Source of the DNA: RGIG5952 sp045603485
Lineage (GTDB): Bacteria; Verrucomicrobiota; Kiritimatiellia; RFP12; JAAYLN01
Direction of reading: 5' to 3'
DNA: 19,296 bases
NCBI GenBank assembly: GCA_045603485.1
Contig: JAZUMF010000068.1
Span: forward strand, 1 to 19,296
The number at the start of each line of letters is the position of its first letter. Positions within the stretch are counted from its first letter, which is position 1. Position numbers and translations under genes: made by a program. Shown here one piece after another: positions 7,379 to 14,906 of this stretch. The notes beneath the pieces are model-generated. The model worked only from the letters and a program-made list of their open reading frames with translations. It was not told the DNA's origin and made no database searches.

Positions 7379-9724
7379 ATGAAAATCCTTAAGTTCATCT
7401 GTCTGTTGTCATTTGCCGCACTTACAGTCAATGCGGCCGATGATTTTATTCTGGCGTCAAAAGGCGAATCCAAGGCCGTTATAGTCCCTCACGGGGGCAT
7501 CACAACCAATGGAATCAACCTGGCGGCACGCGAGCTTGCCGATTTCCTCGGCAAAATTACAGGAGCACGCTTCCAGATAGCCTCAAAGCCGGTTCCCGGC
7601 TTTAAGACGATTCTCGTCGGAACGCCCTATAAAGGCAAAAATCCGGAAGAAATCTCCATTAAAGTAAAAGACCGAAATACACTTGAAATCACCGGTGTGA
7701 ATCCGCGCTCGGTCGTCTATGCGACATACGACTTTTTGGAAACCCTCGGTTGCGTCTTTGTCGCCCACGACTACGACTATGTTCCCAAAAAGGCGGAGCT
7801 TTCAATTCCCGGCGACTATGCCAAAGTTGACGCGCCCTTCTTTTGGGCAGACCGCACCGTATGGTCTGACATAGGCTATCATGACCTGATTTTCAATCTG
7901 AAACTTCGCAACCACTATTATGACGGTCTCCCCAAAAAGAACGGCTACCCTGATTTGTGCCGCGATTTTCAGCCAGGCGTCAACGAAGCAATCGGCGGCC
8001 GCTTCCTCCCCTCCAAAAAATTCTTCGAAACCCATCCTGAATGGTACGCGCTTGACAGGGTAAAAGGCACGCGCATTCGTCTTTGGGTCTGTGTTTCAAA
8101 CGAAGAAATGTACCAGGAAATCTTCCGCGAAATCGACGAATTCATGGCAAAGAATCCAAACACACGCGAGCTTTCAATCGCTCGCGGCGACACGCAAGCT
8201 CCCTGTGAATGCGACAAGTGCACCGAACTTGTCCGCCAGTACCCCGATCCCGATGGATGCGAGCTCTATACCGTTCAAGACATAATCTTCTCAAACCGCA
8301 TCGGTAAACATTTTGCAAAAAAATATCCAAATCTCCGCTTTAATATGCTTCCGTACGGAGACCGCTACTCCCAAAACGAAAAGCTTAAATTTGAGCCGAA
8401 TGTCGGTGCCGCTTCCGCAGAGCTGTGGCGCAACCACGGTCTTCCTGCCGACTGCAACGAACGCTCCAAATACTCGCTTGCCCAGGTCTGCAAGCTCTCA
8501 CAGCCCGGCGTACACACCTATGTGTGGGATTATTTTGCAAATTTCCGCGACTTTATGATTCCCTTCCCGAATCACCGCATATTCGCCCAAACAGCCCGTT
8601 ACTACGCCAAAATTGGAGTTCGCGGCGTCTTCTGCCAGCATCAGTTCCCCACAGCTGGCGATATGACCGAAATGAAGCTATGGCTCTTCTCAAAGCTTCT
8701 TTGGGACCCATATCAGGATGTTGATAAGCTAATTGACACCTATTGCAATGCAGCCTACGGGCCAGCTGCAAAATATGTTAAGGAATATATCAACATCGTA
8801 GAGCATGCCCGTCTCCGTCAGCGTTGGACATGGTTCGGTTGCTATGTAAACGACACAACTCACTACCTAACCGACGAGGATTGTGTCCGTATCTTTAAGG
8901 CACTCGATCTTGCAACAAGAACCATTAAGCGTGGCGATCCACGCAAAGAGCTCGTCCATCGTGCTCGCGTTCCAAGTCTTGCTCTAGCTCTTCTTCGTTA
9001 TAACGATATGATTGAGCCAGCCAAGAAGCTGCGCTACAAGCTTCCTTCAATCGAAAAAATCCATACTGACTTCCTTATCACCCTTAACGACTCTTCTCAG
9101 GATTTCGGAAATCAGTGGACCAGTGAAGCCGGTGCGCCATATAACTCATCCGTTGGACTAATAAATAAGGCAATCCTCAATGCTCCAATGGTGCCATCAA
9201 ACTTCACCTGCACAAATTCCGCCGTTGTCTACATCCCAGCCAAAGAACTCACAGGCGGCAAAAAAATGACCCGCCAAAAGGATATGGACGGCACCGAATA
9301 CTGCCAGCTTAAAATCAAACCGATGGGCGAGCCTGAAAAGATTTGGATGAACCCCGCCTTCTCTGAAATCGGGCACACCTTTACGGCAAAAGATAAAGGC
9401 GACTGGTATGTCTTTGCCACAGTTCGCACAGGCGTCACCTGCGATATCGACGAATCTTCCTGCTACATGGGCATCTACCAAAAATGGTATCCTAATGGTG
9501 TCCTAATAGACCGCACGATGGAAGTTGCCAATCAGGCTGTTGTTGGGCGCAAAACCAACAACGGTCAGTGGCGCACAATCTCACTCGGCAAACGCCGCAT
9601 CAACGAAGGCTCGCGCGTCTGGATAATGAACGGCGTCCTTCATCCAATCGATTACATCGATGTAAAGGAGATATACCTTGTTGATCCGCGCATAGTTGAA
9701 GCCACCGCTGCAAGCGTAAGATAA
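7379..9724 (+). CDS. Secreted DUF4838 protein, copy A
   Basis: This encodes 781 residues from ATG 7379 with GACGGAA-type ribosome site (7365-7371). A signal peptide spans residues 1-19/20 (K2, K5, then ICLLSFAALTV, cleavage near VNAA). Residues 22-145 form the GH67/GH20-like N-terminal domain (KAVIVPHGG, ARELADFLG, TILVGTPY, YATYDFLETLGC). Residues 150-570 are the DUF4838 barrel: HPEWYALD (219-226), C-E-C-D-K-C (C276, C278, C281), AELWRNHGLPAD (347-358), YVWDYFANFRDF (381-392) and PFPNHRIFAQT (395-405). Residues ~610-775 form a beta-rich C-terminal module (VVYIPAKELTGG, WYVFATVRTG, YMGIYQKWYPNG, SRVWIMNGVL) that I do not recognise; it may bind carbohydrate. The protein resembles the next gene product over its whole length, so the two arose by tandem duplication. 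The gene follows its neighbour by 56 bp with no terminator, suggesting co-transcription. Confidence 0.88.
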   Translation: MKILKFICLLSFAALTVNAADDFILASKGESKAVIVPHGGITTNGINLAARELADFLGKITGARFQIASKPVPGFKTILVGTPYKGKNPEEISIKVKDRNTLEITGVNPRSVVYATYDFLETLGCVFVAHDYDYVPKKAELSIPGDYAKVDAPFFWADRTVWSDIGYHDLIFNLKLRNHYYDGLPKKNGYPDLCRDFQPGVNEAIGGRFLPSKKFFETHPEWYALDRVKGTRIRLWVCVSNEEMYQEIFREIDEFMAKNPNTRELSIARGDTQAPCECDKCTELVRQYPDPDGCELYTVQDIIFSNRIGKHFAKKYPNLRFNMLPYGDRYSQNEKLKFEPNVGAASAELWRNHGLPADCNERSKYSLAQVCKLSQPGVHTYVWDYFANFRDFMIPFPNHRIFAQTARYYAKIGVRGVFCQHQFPTAGDMTEMKLWLFSKLLWDPYQDVDKLIDTYCNAAYGPAAKYVKEYINIVEHARLRQRWTWFGCYVNDTTHYLTDEDCVRIFKALDLATRTIKRGDPRKELVHRARVPSLALALLRYNDMIEPAKKLRYKLPSIEKIHTDFLITLNDSSQDFGNQWTSEAGAPYNSSVGLINKAILNAPMVPSNFTCTNSAVVYIPAKELTGGKKMTRQKDMDGTEYCQLKIKPMGEPEKIWMNPAFSEIGHTFTAKDKGDWYVFATVRTGVTCDIDESSCYMGIYQKWYPNGVLIDRTMEVANQAVVGRKTNNGQWRTISLGKRRINEGSRVWIMNGVLHPIDYIDVKEIYLVDPRIVEATAASVR

Positions 9725-9774
9725 CAGCCCCGTCAACCCTGATTTTCCACAACACACACCTGAGGAATACAAAA

Positions 9775-12093
9775 ATGAAGAAATTATCAATTCTCTCCTT
9801 GGCAGTCACACTTCTGGTGACAGTTGCATCTGCCGACGCTAAGCCGTTTGTGCTGGCCTCGGAAGGATTTGCCAAAGCCGTAATCGTACCGTATGGTGCC
9901 GACACCAACGGCGTTGGCTATGCGGCAAGCGAACTGGCAAAGTATCTAGGCAAGATTTCTGGTGCTTCATTTATGGTATCGCCCAAAGCCGTGCCCGGCT
10001 TTAAGACAATTCTCGTCGGCACGCCCTACAAAGCCGCACAAAAAGAAGAGCTTTGCATAAGGGTAAAAGATGCAAACACCCTTGAGCTTACCGGTGACGG
10101 CGCACTCGGCACACTCTATGCGGTCTATGAACTGATTGAGTCGTTCGGTGTCGTATTTTCCGCCCACGACTGGGAGTATGTGCCGACCATTCGCGAGCTC
10201 TCAATCGCCGGCGACCTCAACAAAGTTGACGCCCCGTGCATAACTTGGCGTGATGCATGGTGCGAGATTCAATACTGGCACCATGAATTCATGATGAAGC
10301 TTCGCCTTCATCCAAATCCGAAAACCGCCCTCTGGAAAAAATTCGGCCCGCCGAACCGCCCGACAATCGCACAGACTGTCTGCTCTCACTATGTTTCCCG
10401 CAGAAACTTCGCAAAAACAAATCCCGAATGGTATGCCTATGTCCATAAAACCGGGCAGCGCAATTTCCATTGGGTTTGCGTTTCGAATGAAGATATGATA
10501 AATCAGATATGCAAAGAAATCGAAGCGGAACAGGAGAAAAACCCCGGTCGCTTTGAAGTTTCCGTAGGCGTCGATGACGGAGCGCAATGGTGCGAATGCC
10601 CGAAGTGCATAGAACTCGTCTTAAAGTATCCTGACCCCGATGGAACAGCCGTTCAGGGTATGCAGTGGATCTATCTTGCAAATAAAGTCGGCGAACGCCT
10701 CATCAAAAAATACCCCAATCTTCGCGTAAACTTCCTTGGATACGGTGATCGCCTGCCGCGCAATCCCGAGATGAAGCTCGGCCCGAATGTCGGTGCAGGT
10801 CTTGCAGAACTGTGGCGCAACCATGGTCTCCCTGCCGACAACAATGAACGCTCCGCTGTTTCTCTCGGCAATGCCGCATGGCTCTCAAACGACAAACACG
10901 GCCCGTATATATGGGACTATCTTGCCAATTTCAGAGACTATATCATCCCCTTCCCCAACCACCGCATCTTTGCACAAACCGCTCAATACTACAAAAAATG
11001 CGGTGTCAAAGGCGTATTCTCTCAAAATCAGTTCTCCTCGATTGTCGGTGACATGGCACTCTTCAACCTGTGGCTTTACGGCAAACTCCTCTGGAATCCT
11101 GATGCCGATGTAGATGAACTTACCGAGCGTTATGTCAAGGCAACCTACGGCAAGGTCGCACCTAACATCATGGAATACCTTAATATCCTTGAGCATGCAA
11201 GACTCCGTCAGCGCTGGACATGGTACGGCTGCTATGTCGGTGATACTTCTCACTATCTGACAGATGAAGACTGCGTAAAACTCCTTCGCACCATAAAAAA
11301 TGCGGTACGCGCCGCTGGAAGACAAAATCCGATGGTTCGCCGCGCACATATCGCCGTGCTGGACCTCGCACTTGCCCGTTACAACGACATGATTGAGCCT
11401 GCAAAAAAACTGCGCTACCAGCTCCCCTCGCGTGAATCGCTCTATAAGGAATGGAATGAATGCCTGAATGCCGAAATCAACAGAGGTGCCTGCGGTGAAA
11501 TCGGTGAAGGTCAGGGTCTCGGCTCGTTCAACAAACGCTTTGAAGGCTCATTCCAGTCACCTGCCGAGCCGACAAATTACAAACGCCGCTCCTCAATCAT
11601 CTATGCTCCCGCATCAAAAATTACCGGCGGCTCGCGTATGACCAAGGGCAAAGACAAAGACGGAACCGAATTCGCGCGCTTCAAAGTCAACTTCAAAGGC
11701 GAGCTTGAATCATATTTCATGAACCCCTCCTTTGCCGAAGTCGGCTACACGATTGATGACGAAGATGCAGGCTGGTGGTATGTCTTTACAACAGTCAGAG
11801 TCAGCACCACCGTTGACCTTGACCCCGCGACAGCCTATATCGGAATCTATCAGCCATGGTACATTAATGACTACAAATGCGCAAACATTCAGGAAATCGC
11901 AAATCAGATGGTTCAAGGCCGCAAAGGCGACACCTCCTGGCGCACGCTTTGCCTTGGCAAGCGTCGCCTTTACAAAGGCAGCCGCATTTGGCTCATGCCT
12001 GGCGTCCTCAACCCCAGCGACTACTACGACATGAAGGATGTCATCCTTGTTGACCCCGCCCTCATCGAAGGAACAGTCTCAAGCGCAAAGTGA
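9775..12093 (+). CDS. Secreted DUF4838 protein, copy B
   Basis: This encodes 772 residues from ATG 9775 with GAGGA at 9762-9766, eight bases upstream. A signal peptide covers residues 1-20 (KK, then LSILSLAVTLLVTVA, cleavage after ASA). The same order as copy A follows. The N-terminal alpha/beta domain (25-145) has TILVGTPY and TLYAVYELIESFG. The barrel has NPEWYAY, C-E-C-P-K-C (C273, C275, C278), AELWRNHGLPAD (344-355), YIWDYLANFRDY (378-389) and ILEHARLRQRWTWYGCY. The C-terminal beta-rich module (~605-765) has IIYAPASKITGG, WWYVFTTVRV, YIGIYQPWY and SRIWLMPGVL. W-D-Y is intact (W380, D381, Y382). The role is most likely extracellular or periplasmic glycan hydrolysis or binding, inferred from the family. 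Strong likeness to copy A over all domains indicates duplication, with divergence greatest near residues 170-200 and 555-600. Confidence 0.88.
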   Translation: MKKLSILSLAVTLLVTVASADAKPFVLASEGFAKAVIVPYGADTNGVGYAASELAKYLGKISGASFMVSPKAVPGFKTILVGTPYKAAQKEELCIRVKDANTLELTGDGALGTLYAVYELIESFGVVFSAHDWEYVPTIRELSIAGDLNKVDAPCITWRDAWCEIQYWHHEFMMKLRLHPNPKTALWKKFGPPNRPTIAQTVCSHYVSRRNFAKTNPEWYAYVHKTGQRNFHWVCVSNEDMINQICKEIEAEQEKNPGRFEVSVGVDDGAQWCECPKCIELVLKYPDPDGTAVQGMQWIYLANKVGERLIKKYPNLRVNFLGYGDRLPRNPEMKLGPNVGAGLAELWRNHGLPADNNERSAVSLGNAAWLSNDKHGPYIWDYLANFRDYIIPFPNHRIFAQTAQYYKKCGVKGVFSQNQFSSIVGDMALFNLWLYGKLLWNPDADVDELTERYVKATYGKVAPNIMEYLNILEHARLRQRWTWYGCYVGDTSHYLTDEDCVKLLRTIKNAVRAAGRQNPMVRRAHIAVLDLALARYNDMIEPAKKLRYQLPSRESLYKEWNECLNAEINRGACGEIGEGQGLGSFNKRFEGSFQSPAEPTNYKRRSSIIYAPASKITGGSRMTKGKDKDGTEFARFKVNFKGELESYFMNPSFAEVGYTIDDEDAGWWYVFTTVRVSTTVDLDPATAYIGIYQPWYINDYKCANIQEIANQMVQGRKGDTSWRTLCLGKRRLYKGSRIWLMPGVLNPSDYYDMKDVILVDPALIEGTVSSAK

Positions 12094-12106
12094 CGGAACG
12101 CTCCAA

Positions 12107-12325
12107 ATGCAGCGATTCAAAGAATACAAAGTCATACGCGTCAACGAAAATGGATGCGCTACGGTTCTACTCGGGGCATCAACCCTGCCAACCGACATTC
12201 TTGAAAAAAGACTCAACGAAGAAGCTCGTCAAGGATGGCAGGTTGTGTATATGGTAGTAGAACAGGCACGATTTTTACTCTTTTGGACCAGAGAGTCGGT
12301 AATAGTGACACTCGGCAGAGAGTAA
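12107..12325 (+). CDS. Small DUF4177-like protein
   Basis: This encodes 72 residues from ATG 12107, with ACGGAA at 12093-12098 and eight bases of spacing. The same frame is open further upstream to 12038, but that part overlaps the end of copy B and has no family character. The pattern FKEYKVIRV, then a helix LEKRLNEEARQGWQVVYMV, and an ending of ESVIVTLGR resembles the DUF4177 family. These are short alpha/beta proteins of unknown function with a conserved GW after the helix. No signal peptide or metal motif is present. It starts 13 bp after copy B and ends just before the terminator, so it is probably the last gene of that transcript. No role in glycan use can be read from it. Confidence 0.65.
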   Translation: MQRFKEYKVIRVNENGCATVLLGASTLPTDILEKRLNEEARQGWQVVYMVVEQARFLLFWTRESVIVTLGRE

Positions 12326-12340
12326 AAGCTTTTTCTAACC

Positions 12341-12376
12341 TAAAAAGGTCTTCCCTTCACCGGGAAGACCTTTTTA
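12341..12376. terminator. Strong intrinsic terminator after the secreted-protein genes
   Basis: A perfect 15-bp stem pairs 12341-12355 with 12362-12376 around a 6-nt loop (TTCACC). It has a G/C-rich core (GGTCTTCCC/GGGAAGACC), with five T at 12371-12375 closing the right side and A-rich sequence on the left. It can therefore act in both directions. It follows the DUF4177-like stop codon by 15 bp and precedes the fucosidase gene by 42 bp. Confidence 0.9.
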
Positions 12377-12418
12377 ATATTCCCAATTAAAACAGCAAAG
12401 TAAAGGACAGCAAAATCT

Positions 12419-13741
12419 ATGATGCAGCCCTGGTTCAAAAAGGCTAAACTCGGAATCTTCATCCATTGGGGGCTTTATGCCGTTGAAGGCGTTCACGAGT
12501 CATGGTCTATGGCATTAGGCAAAATGTCATGCGAAGAGTACTACAAACAAAAAGAAAACTTCACAGCGGAAAAGTACGATCCGAAAGAATGGGCGAAATA
12601 TTTTAAGGCCGCTGGTGCGAACTATGTAGTTTTAACGACCAAGCACCATGAAGGCTTCTGCCTCTTTGATACCGAATTTACCGACCTGAATGTCGTCAAA
12701 GCGACTCCTTGCGGCAAAGACCTTATAGGGCCCTACGCCGATGCGCTCCGAGAGCAAGGCATCAAAGTCGGTCTCTATTTCACAAATACCGATTGGGCCG
12801 ATGACGACCATATGCGCGTCATCCTTGACAAAACCCAAGCGGAAATTGACCAGCTCCGCAAAGAAAAAGTCAACTTCAAAAGCATTTTTGACACAACAAA
12901 GTATCCGGCCTCAGAAGAAACAAAAGAAGAGCTTGATGGCTGCTGGCAAAGATTTATGACACGCTACAAAGGCGAAATTAAAGAAATCATGACTAAATAT
13001 CAGCCCGATATTCTCTGGACTGATGTTATGGTTCGTCGCCCTGGCTTTGATTGGGAATGCGCCGCTGTCAAAAAAATGATTACAGATATCAACCCAACAA
13101 CGATTGTCAATGGCCGCCTCGGAGACCAAGGTGATTATTCAACACCTGAATGCTACATCCCACTTCGCTCACTTGACAGCGATTGGGAGCTATGCACAAC
13201 AATGAACGACTCCTGGGGCTATCAGGGTCACGACCACAACTACAAAGATATCCATAAACTGGTACGCATCTTTGTTGAGTGCATTTCAAAGGGAGGCAAT
13301 CTCCTGCTCTCATTTGGTCCCGACCGCACCGGAGCGATGCAAGATGAAGTTAAAGAAATACTCACCAAGATGGGCGAATGGACATCAAAGTACGCAGAGG
13401 CCATCTATCCGACAAATGCCGGTCTTGACCCTGCATACTTCCTCGGCGGCTCGACTCTTACAGACGACAAAGAAACCCTCTATCTTTTTGTTTTCGATTG
13501 CAGCCACGGGCAAATAATGCTCAATGGTATTCGCAACAAGATAAAGCGGATAACCTCCCTCAAAAACGGACAAGAGCTGACACACCGCAAATATGGCGGC
13601 GCCGGTTGGGTAAATATGCCGGGCTTCCGCTGGATTGATTTGCCGGCCGAGGCAATTGACGATGTCTGTACCGTCATCAAAGTTGAATTTGAAGGACCGA
13701 TTGACATCGTTGACATCGATCAGCAGAAGGCCCTAACTTAA
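12419..13741 (+). CDS. GH29 alpha-L-fucosidase-type glycoside hydrolase, cytoplasmic
   Basis: This encodes 440 residues from ATG 12419 (a second ATG follows at 12422), with AAAGGA at 12402-12407. It has no signal peptide: the catalytic domain opens immediately (WFKKAKLGIFIHWGLYAV, residues 5-22), so it acts on oligosaccharides already imported. GH29 landmarks are FIHWG (14-18), TTKHHEGF (73-80), the nucleophile Asp202 in DILWTDV, STPECYIP (241-248) and WELCTTMNDSWGY (256-268). ISKGGNLLLSFGPD (289-302) is also typical. Residues ~340-425 form the C-terminal beta-sandwich. The length is near that of compact GH29 enzymes. The family retains configuration and removes alpha-L-fucose, and a few members act on alpha-L-galactose. 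Leu200-adjacent Thr201 replaces the more common Phe before the nucleophile. Only 42 bp separate it from the upstream terminator, so its promoter is not obvious. Confidence 0.9.
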   Translation: MMQPWFKKAKLGIFIHWGLYAVEGVHESWSMALGKMSCEEYYKQKENFTAEKYDPKEWAKYFKAAGANYVVLTTKHHEGFCLFDTEFTDLNVVKATPCGKDLIGPYADALREQGIKVGLYFTNTDWADDDHMRVILDKTQAEIDQLRKEKVNFKSIFDTTKYPASEETKEELDGCWQRFMTRYKGEIKEIMTKYQPDILWTDVMVRRPGFDWECAAVKKMITDINPTTIVNGRLGDQGDYSTPECYIPLRSLDSDWELCTTMNDSWGYQGHDHNYKDIHKLVRIFVECISKGGNLLLSFGPDRTGAMQDEVKEILTKMGEWTSKYAEAIYPTNAGLDPAYFLGGSTLTDDKETLYLFVFDCSHGQIMLNGIRNKIKRITSLKNGQELTHRKYGGAGWVNMPGFRWIDLPAEAIDDVCTVIKVEFEGPIDIVDIDQQKALT

Positions 13742-13788
13742 CGGCTCAAATATGTCTAGCAGTCCGCATATGCGTGAATCTTCAAATA

Positions 13789-13816
13789 GGTAAGAGGTAA
13801 TAGGTAATAGGTAAGC
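13789..13816. repeat. Heptamer array, GGTAAKA type, 4 units
   Basis: Four consecutive 7-nt units begin at 13789, 13796, 13803 and 13810: GGTAAGA, GGTAATA, GGTAATA and GGTAAGC. They are the reverse complement of the array starting at 13848. The two arrays could fold into one imperfect hairpin or exchange by recombination. Confidence 0.85.
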
Positions 13817-13847
13817 TATAAGTCGGCACGCACTGCGTGAATCTTCA

Positions 13848-13887
13848 TTACCTCTTACCTCTTACCTGTTACCTCTTACCTCTTACC
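13848..13887. repeat. Heptamer array, TTACCTC type, 6 units
   Basis: Six TTACC cores begin at 13848, 13855, 13862, 13869, 13876 and 13883, with an exact 7-nt period. The linkers are TC except for one TG. The array is the inverted counterpart of 13789-13816. Short tandem heptamers of this kind occur between genes in several bacterial phyla, and their function is unknown. Confidence 0.85.
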
Positions 13888-13920
13888 GACATCCCGTACA
13901 TATGCGTGTTCTTCATTGAA

Positions 13921-14090
13921 CCCAAATTCACCAGTTGGACGCTGAGAATCGACCTTTGAGGCAATAGCTTTAAGTCTGTCAAGTGTTTAATTGCCCGTCC
14001 ACACAAGATTCCTAGAAGTTTTATGTCTTAAGCCCGAAGTCTCACAAGTCTAATGTCTCGCATCTAATGTCAATTTTGCTACTGGGAAAA
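13921..14090. repeat. Long direct repeat, copy 1 (upstream of hyd operon)
   Basis: Bases 13955-14090 match 18783-18918 without gaps, with four mismatches that I can count in 136 positions. Likeness continues at a lower level through 13921-13954 at the same 4828-bp offset. The sequence contains degenerate short repeats (TCTTATGTC, TCTAATGTC twice). It has no open reading frame worth reporting. Its two copies bracket the hydrogenase operon. Confidence 0.95.
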
Positions 14091-14375
14091 TTTTTTAAGG
14101 GACAGTCCTTCTCGTTCACCCGATGTATGAAAGATTTGATGTTGATTTAAGCTAATGTTTTTAATGGTGAAATGCACTTTTGTAGGTTTAACTGCCGAAT
14201 TTAGGTTGACACAATTGAGGCTTACTTTACATCATACTTATTAGTCTTATCTAACATAATTTTACTTGCAACTTTTATCTATCTTTGAGAAAATAGATAA
14301 ACTTTTATCAATCCACTTTCCTGGCTTAGCGCTGGTGCCCAAGTCAGGAAGTGACAACCAAGGAACTGCATTATC
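14091..14375. other. Leader region of the hydrogenase operon, no gene seen
   Basis: These 285 bp are A/T-rich and have no convincing coding frame. They contain an 18-bp segment (14190-14207) whose exact reverse complement recurs at 18747-18764. Promoter-like boxes are listed separately. The operon's ribosome site AAGGA lies at 14360-14364. Nothing else is recognised. Confidence 0.6.
14206..14260 (+). promoter_or_regulatory. Possible promoter region of hydCBA
   Basis: An exact TTGACA lies at 14206-14211, but the best hexamer at normal spacing is poor (TACATC, 14228-14233). A better -10-like CATAAT at 14255-14260 has no good -35 partner. The A/T-rich context and position before hydC support transcription starting here, but the exact site cannot be fixed. 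Confidence 0.3.
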
Positions 14376-14891
14376 ATGTGTCAAAAAGAATTATCTTCGG
14401 CTGCAGCCGAAAAATTCAAGGCACTCGACGAGTTTATCGACAGTCTTGGCATTGACCAAGCCGATGAGCGTCGCCGTGGCCGCCTTATCCAGATCCTCCA
14501 TCGCGCACAGCACATCTTTGGCTACTTGCCTCGCGAAGTTCAGCAGCATGTTGCCCAAAAACTCACAATACCTGAGTCTGCCGTTTCTGGTGTCGTGAGC
14601 TTCTACAATTACTTCACCACCAAGCCAAAAGGCAAGTATGTTATCAATGTTTGCCTCGGTACGGCTTGCTATGTCAAAGGTTCAGAAAAGGTTCTTCAGG
14701 AAATCGAGCGCGTTCTCGGCATCAAGGCTGATACAGACCCCACTCCCGATGGTCTCTTTTCAATCTCCGCCCTCCGTTGCGTAGGTGCTTGCGGTCTCGC
14801 ACCTGTTGTAATGGTCAACGACAAAGTCTATGGCAAAGTTACCCCCGCCATGGCTGTCGAAATTATCAAAGAATACCAGAAGCAGGGCTAA
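14376..14891 (+). CDS. hydC: [FeFe] hydrogenase HydC-like subunit (NuoE-type [2Fe-2S] protein)
   Basis: This encodes 171 residues from ATG 14376, with AAGGA at 14360-14364. Residues 30-75 are the helical NuoE part (RRRGRLIQILHRAQHIFGYLP, then ESAVSGVVSFYNYF). Residues 85-170 are a thioredoxin-like ferredoxin carrying the four [2Fe-2S] ligands C93, C98, C135 and C139 (C-L-G-T-A-C and C-V-G-A-C). In NADH-dependent complexes this subunit carries one [2Fe-2S] cluster next to the flavin subunit. It is cytoplasmic and soluble. It lies 15 bp before hydB in the same orientation, and the C-B-A order is common in trimeric bifurcating hydrogenases. On its own it could be called NuoE; the adjoining [FeFe] hydrogenase decides for HydC. 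Confidence 0.92.
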   Translation: MCQKELSSAAAEKFKALDEFIDSLGIDQADERRRGRLIQILHRAQHIFGYLPREVQQHVAQKLTIPESAVSGVVSFYNYFTTKPKGKYVINVCLGTACYVKGSEKVLQEIERVLGIKADTDPTPDGLFSISALRCVGACGLAPVVMVNDKVYGKVTPAMAVEIIKEYQKQG

Positions 14892-14906
14892 GGAAGGTCT
14901 TAAACT

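Larger units (their letters stand above)
13771..13916. repeat. Three copies of a 14-bp motif TGCGTGAATCTTCA
   Basis: TGCGTGAATCTTCA occurs at 13771-13784 and 13834-13847. A diverged third copy (TGCGTGTTCTTCA) begins at 13903. Each is preceded by related AGTCCGCAT, AGTCGGCAC and CATCCCGTACAT segments. The copies bracket the heptamer arrays, so the motif and the arrays form one composite repeat. Confidence 0.7.

Noticed and set aside
12038..12106. Earlier start for the DUF4177-like gene
   Set aside because: It would overlap the end of copy B in another frame; ATG 12107 has a ribosome site and begins at the domain.
13789..13887. CRISPR array
   Set aside because: Units are only 7 nt without unique spacers, no 25-40 bp repeats are present, and no cas gene is in the window.
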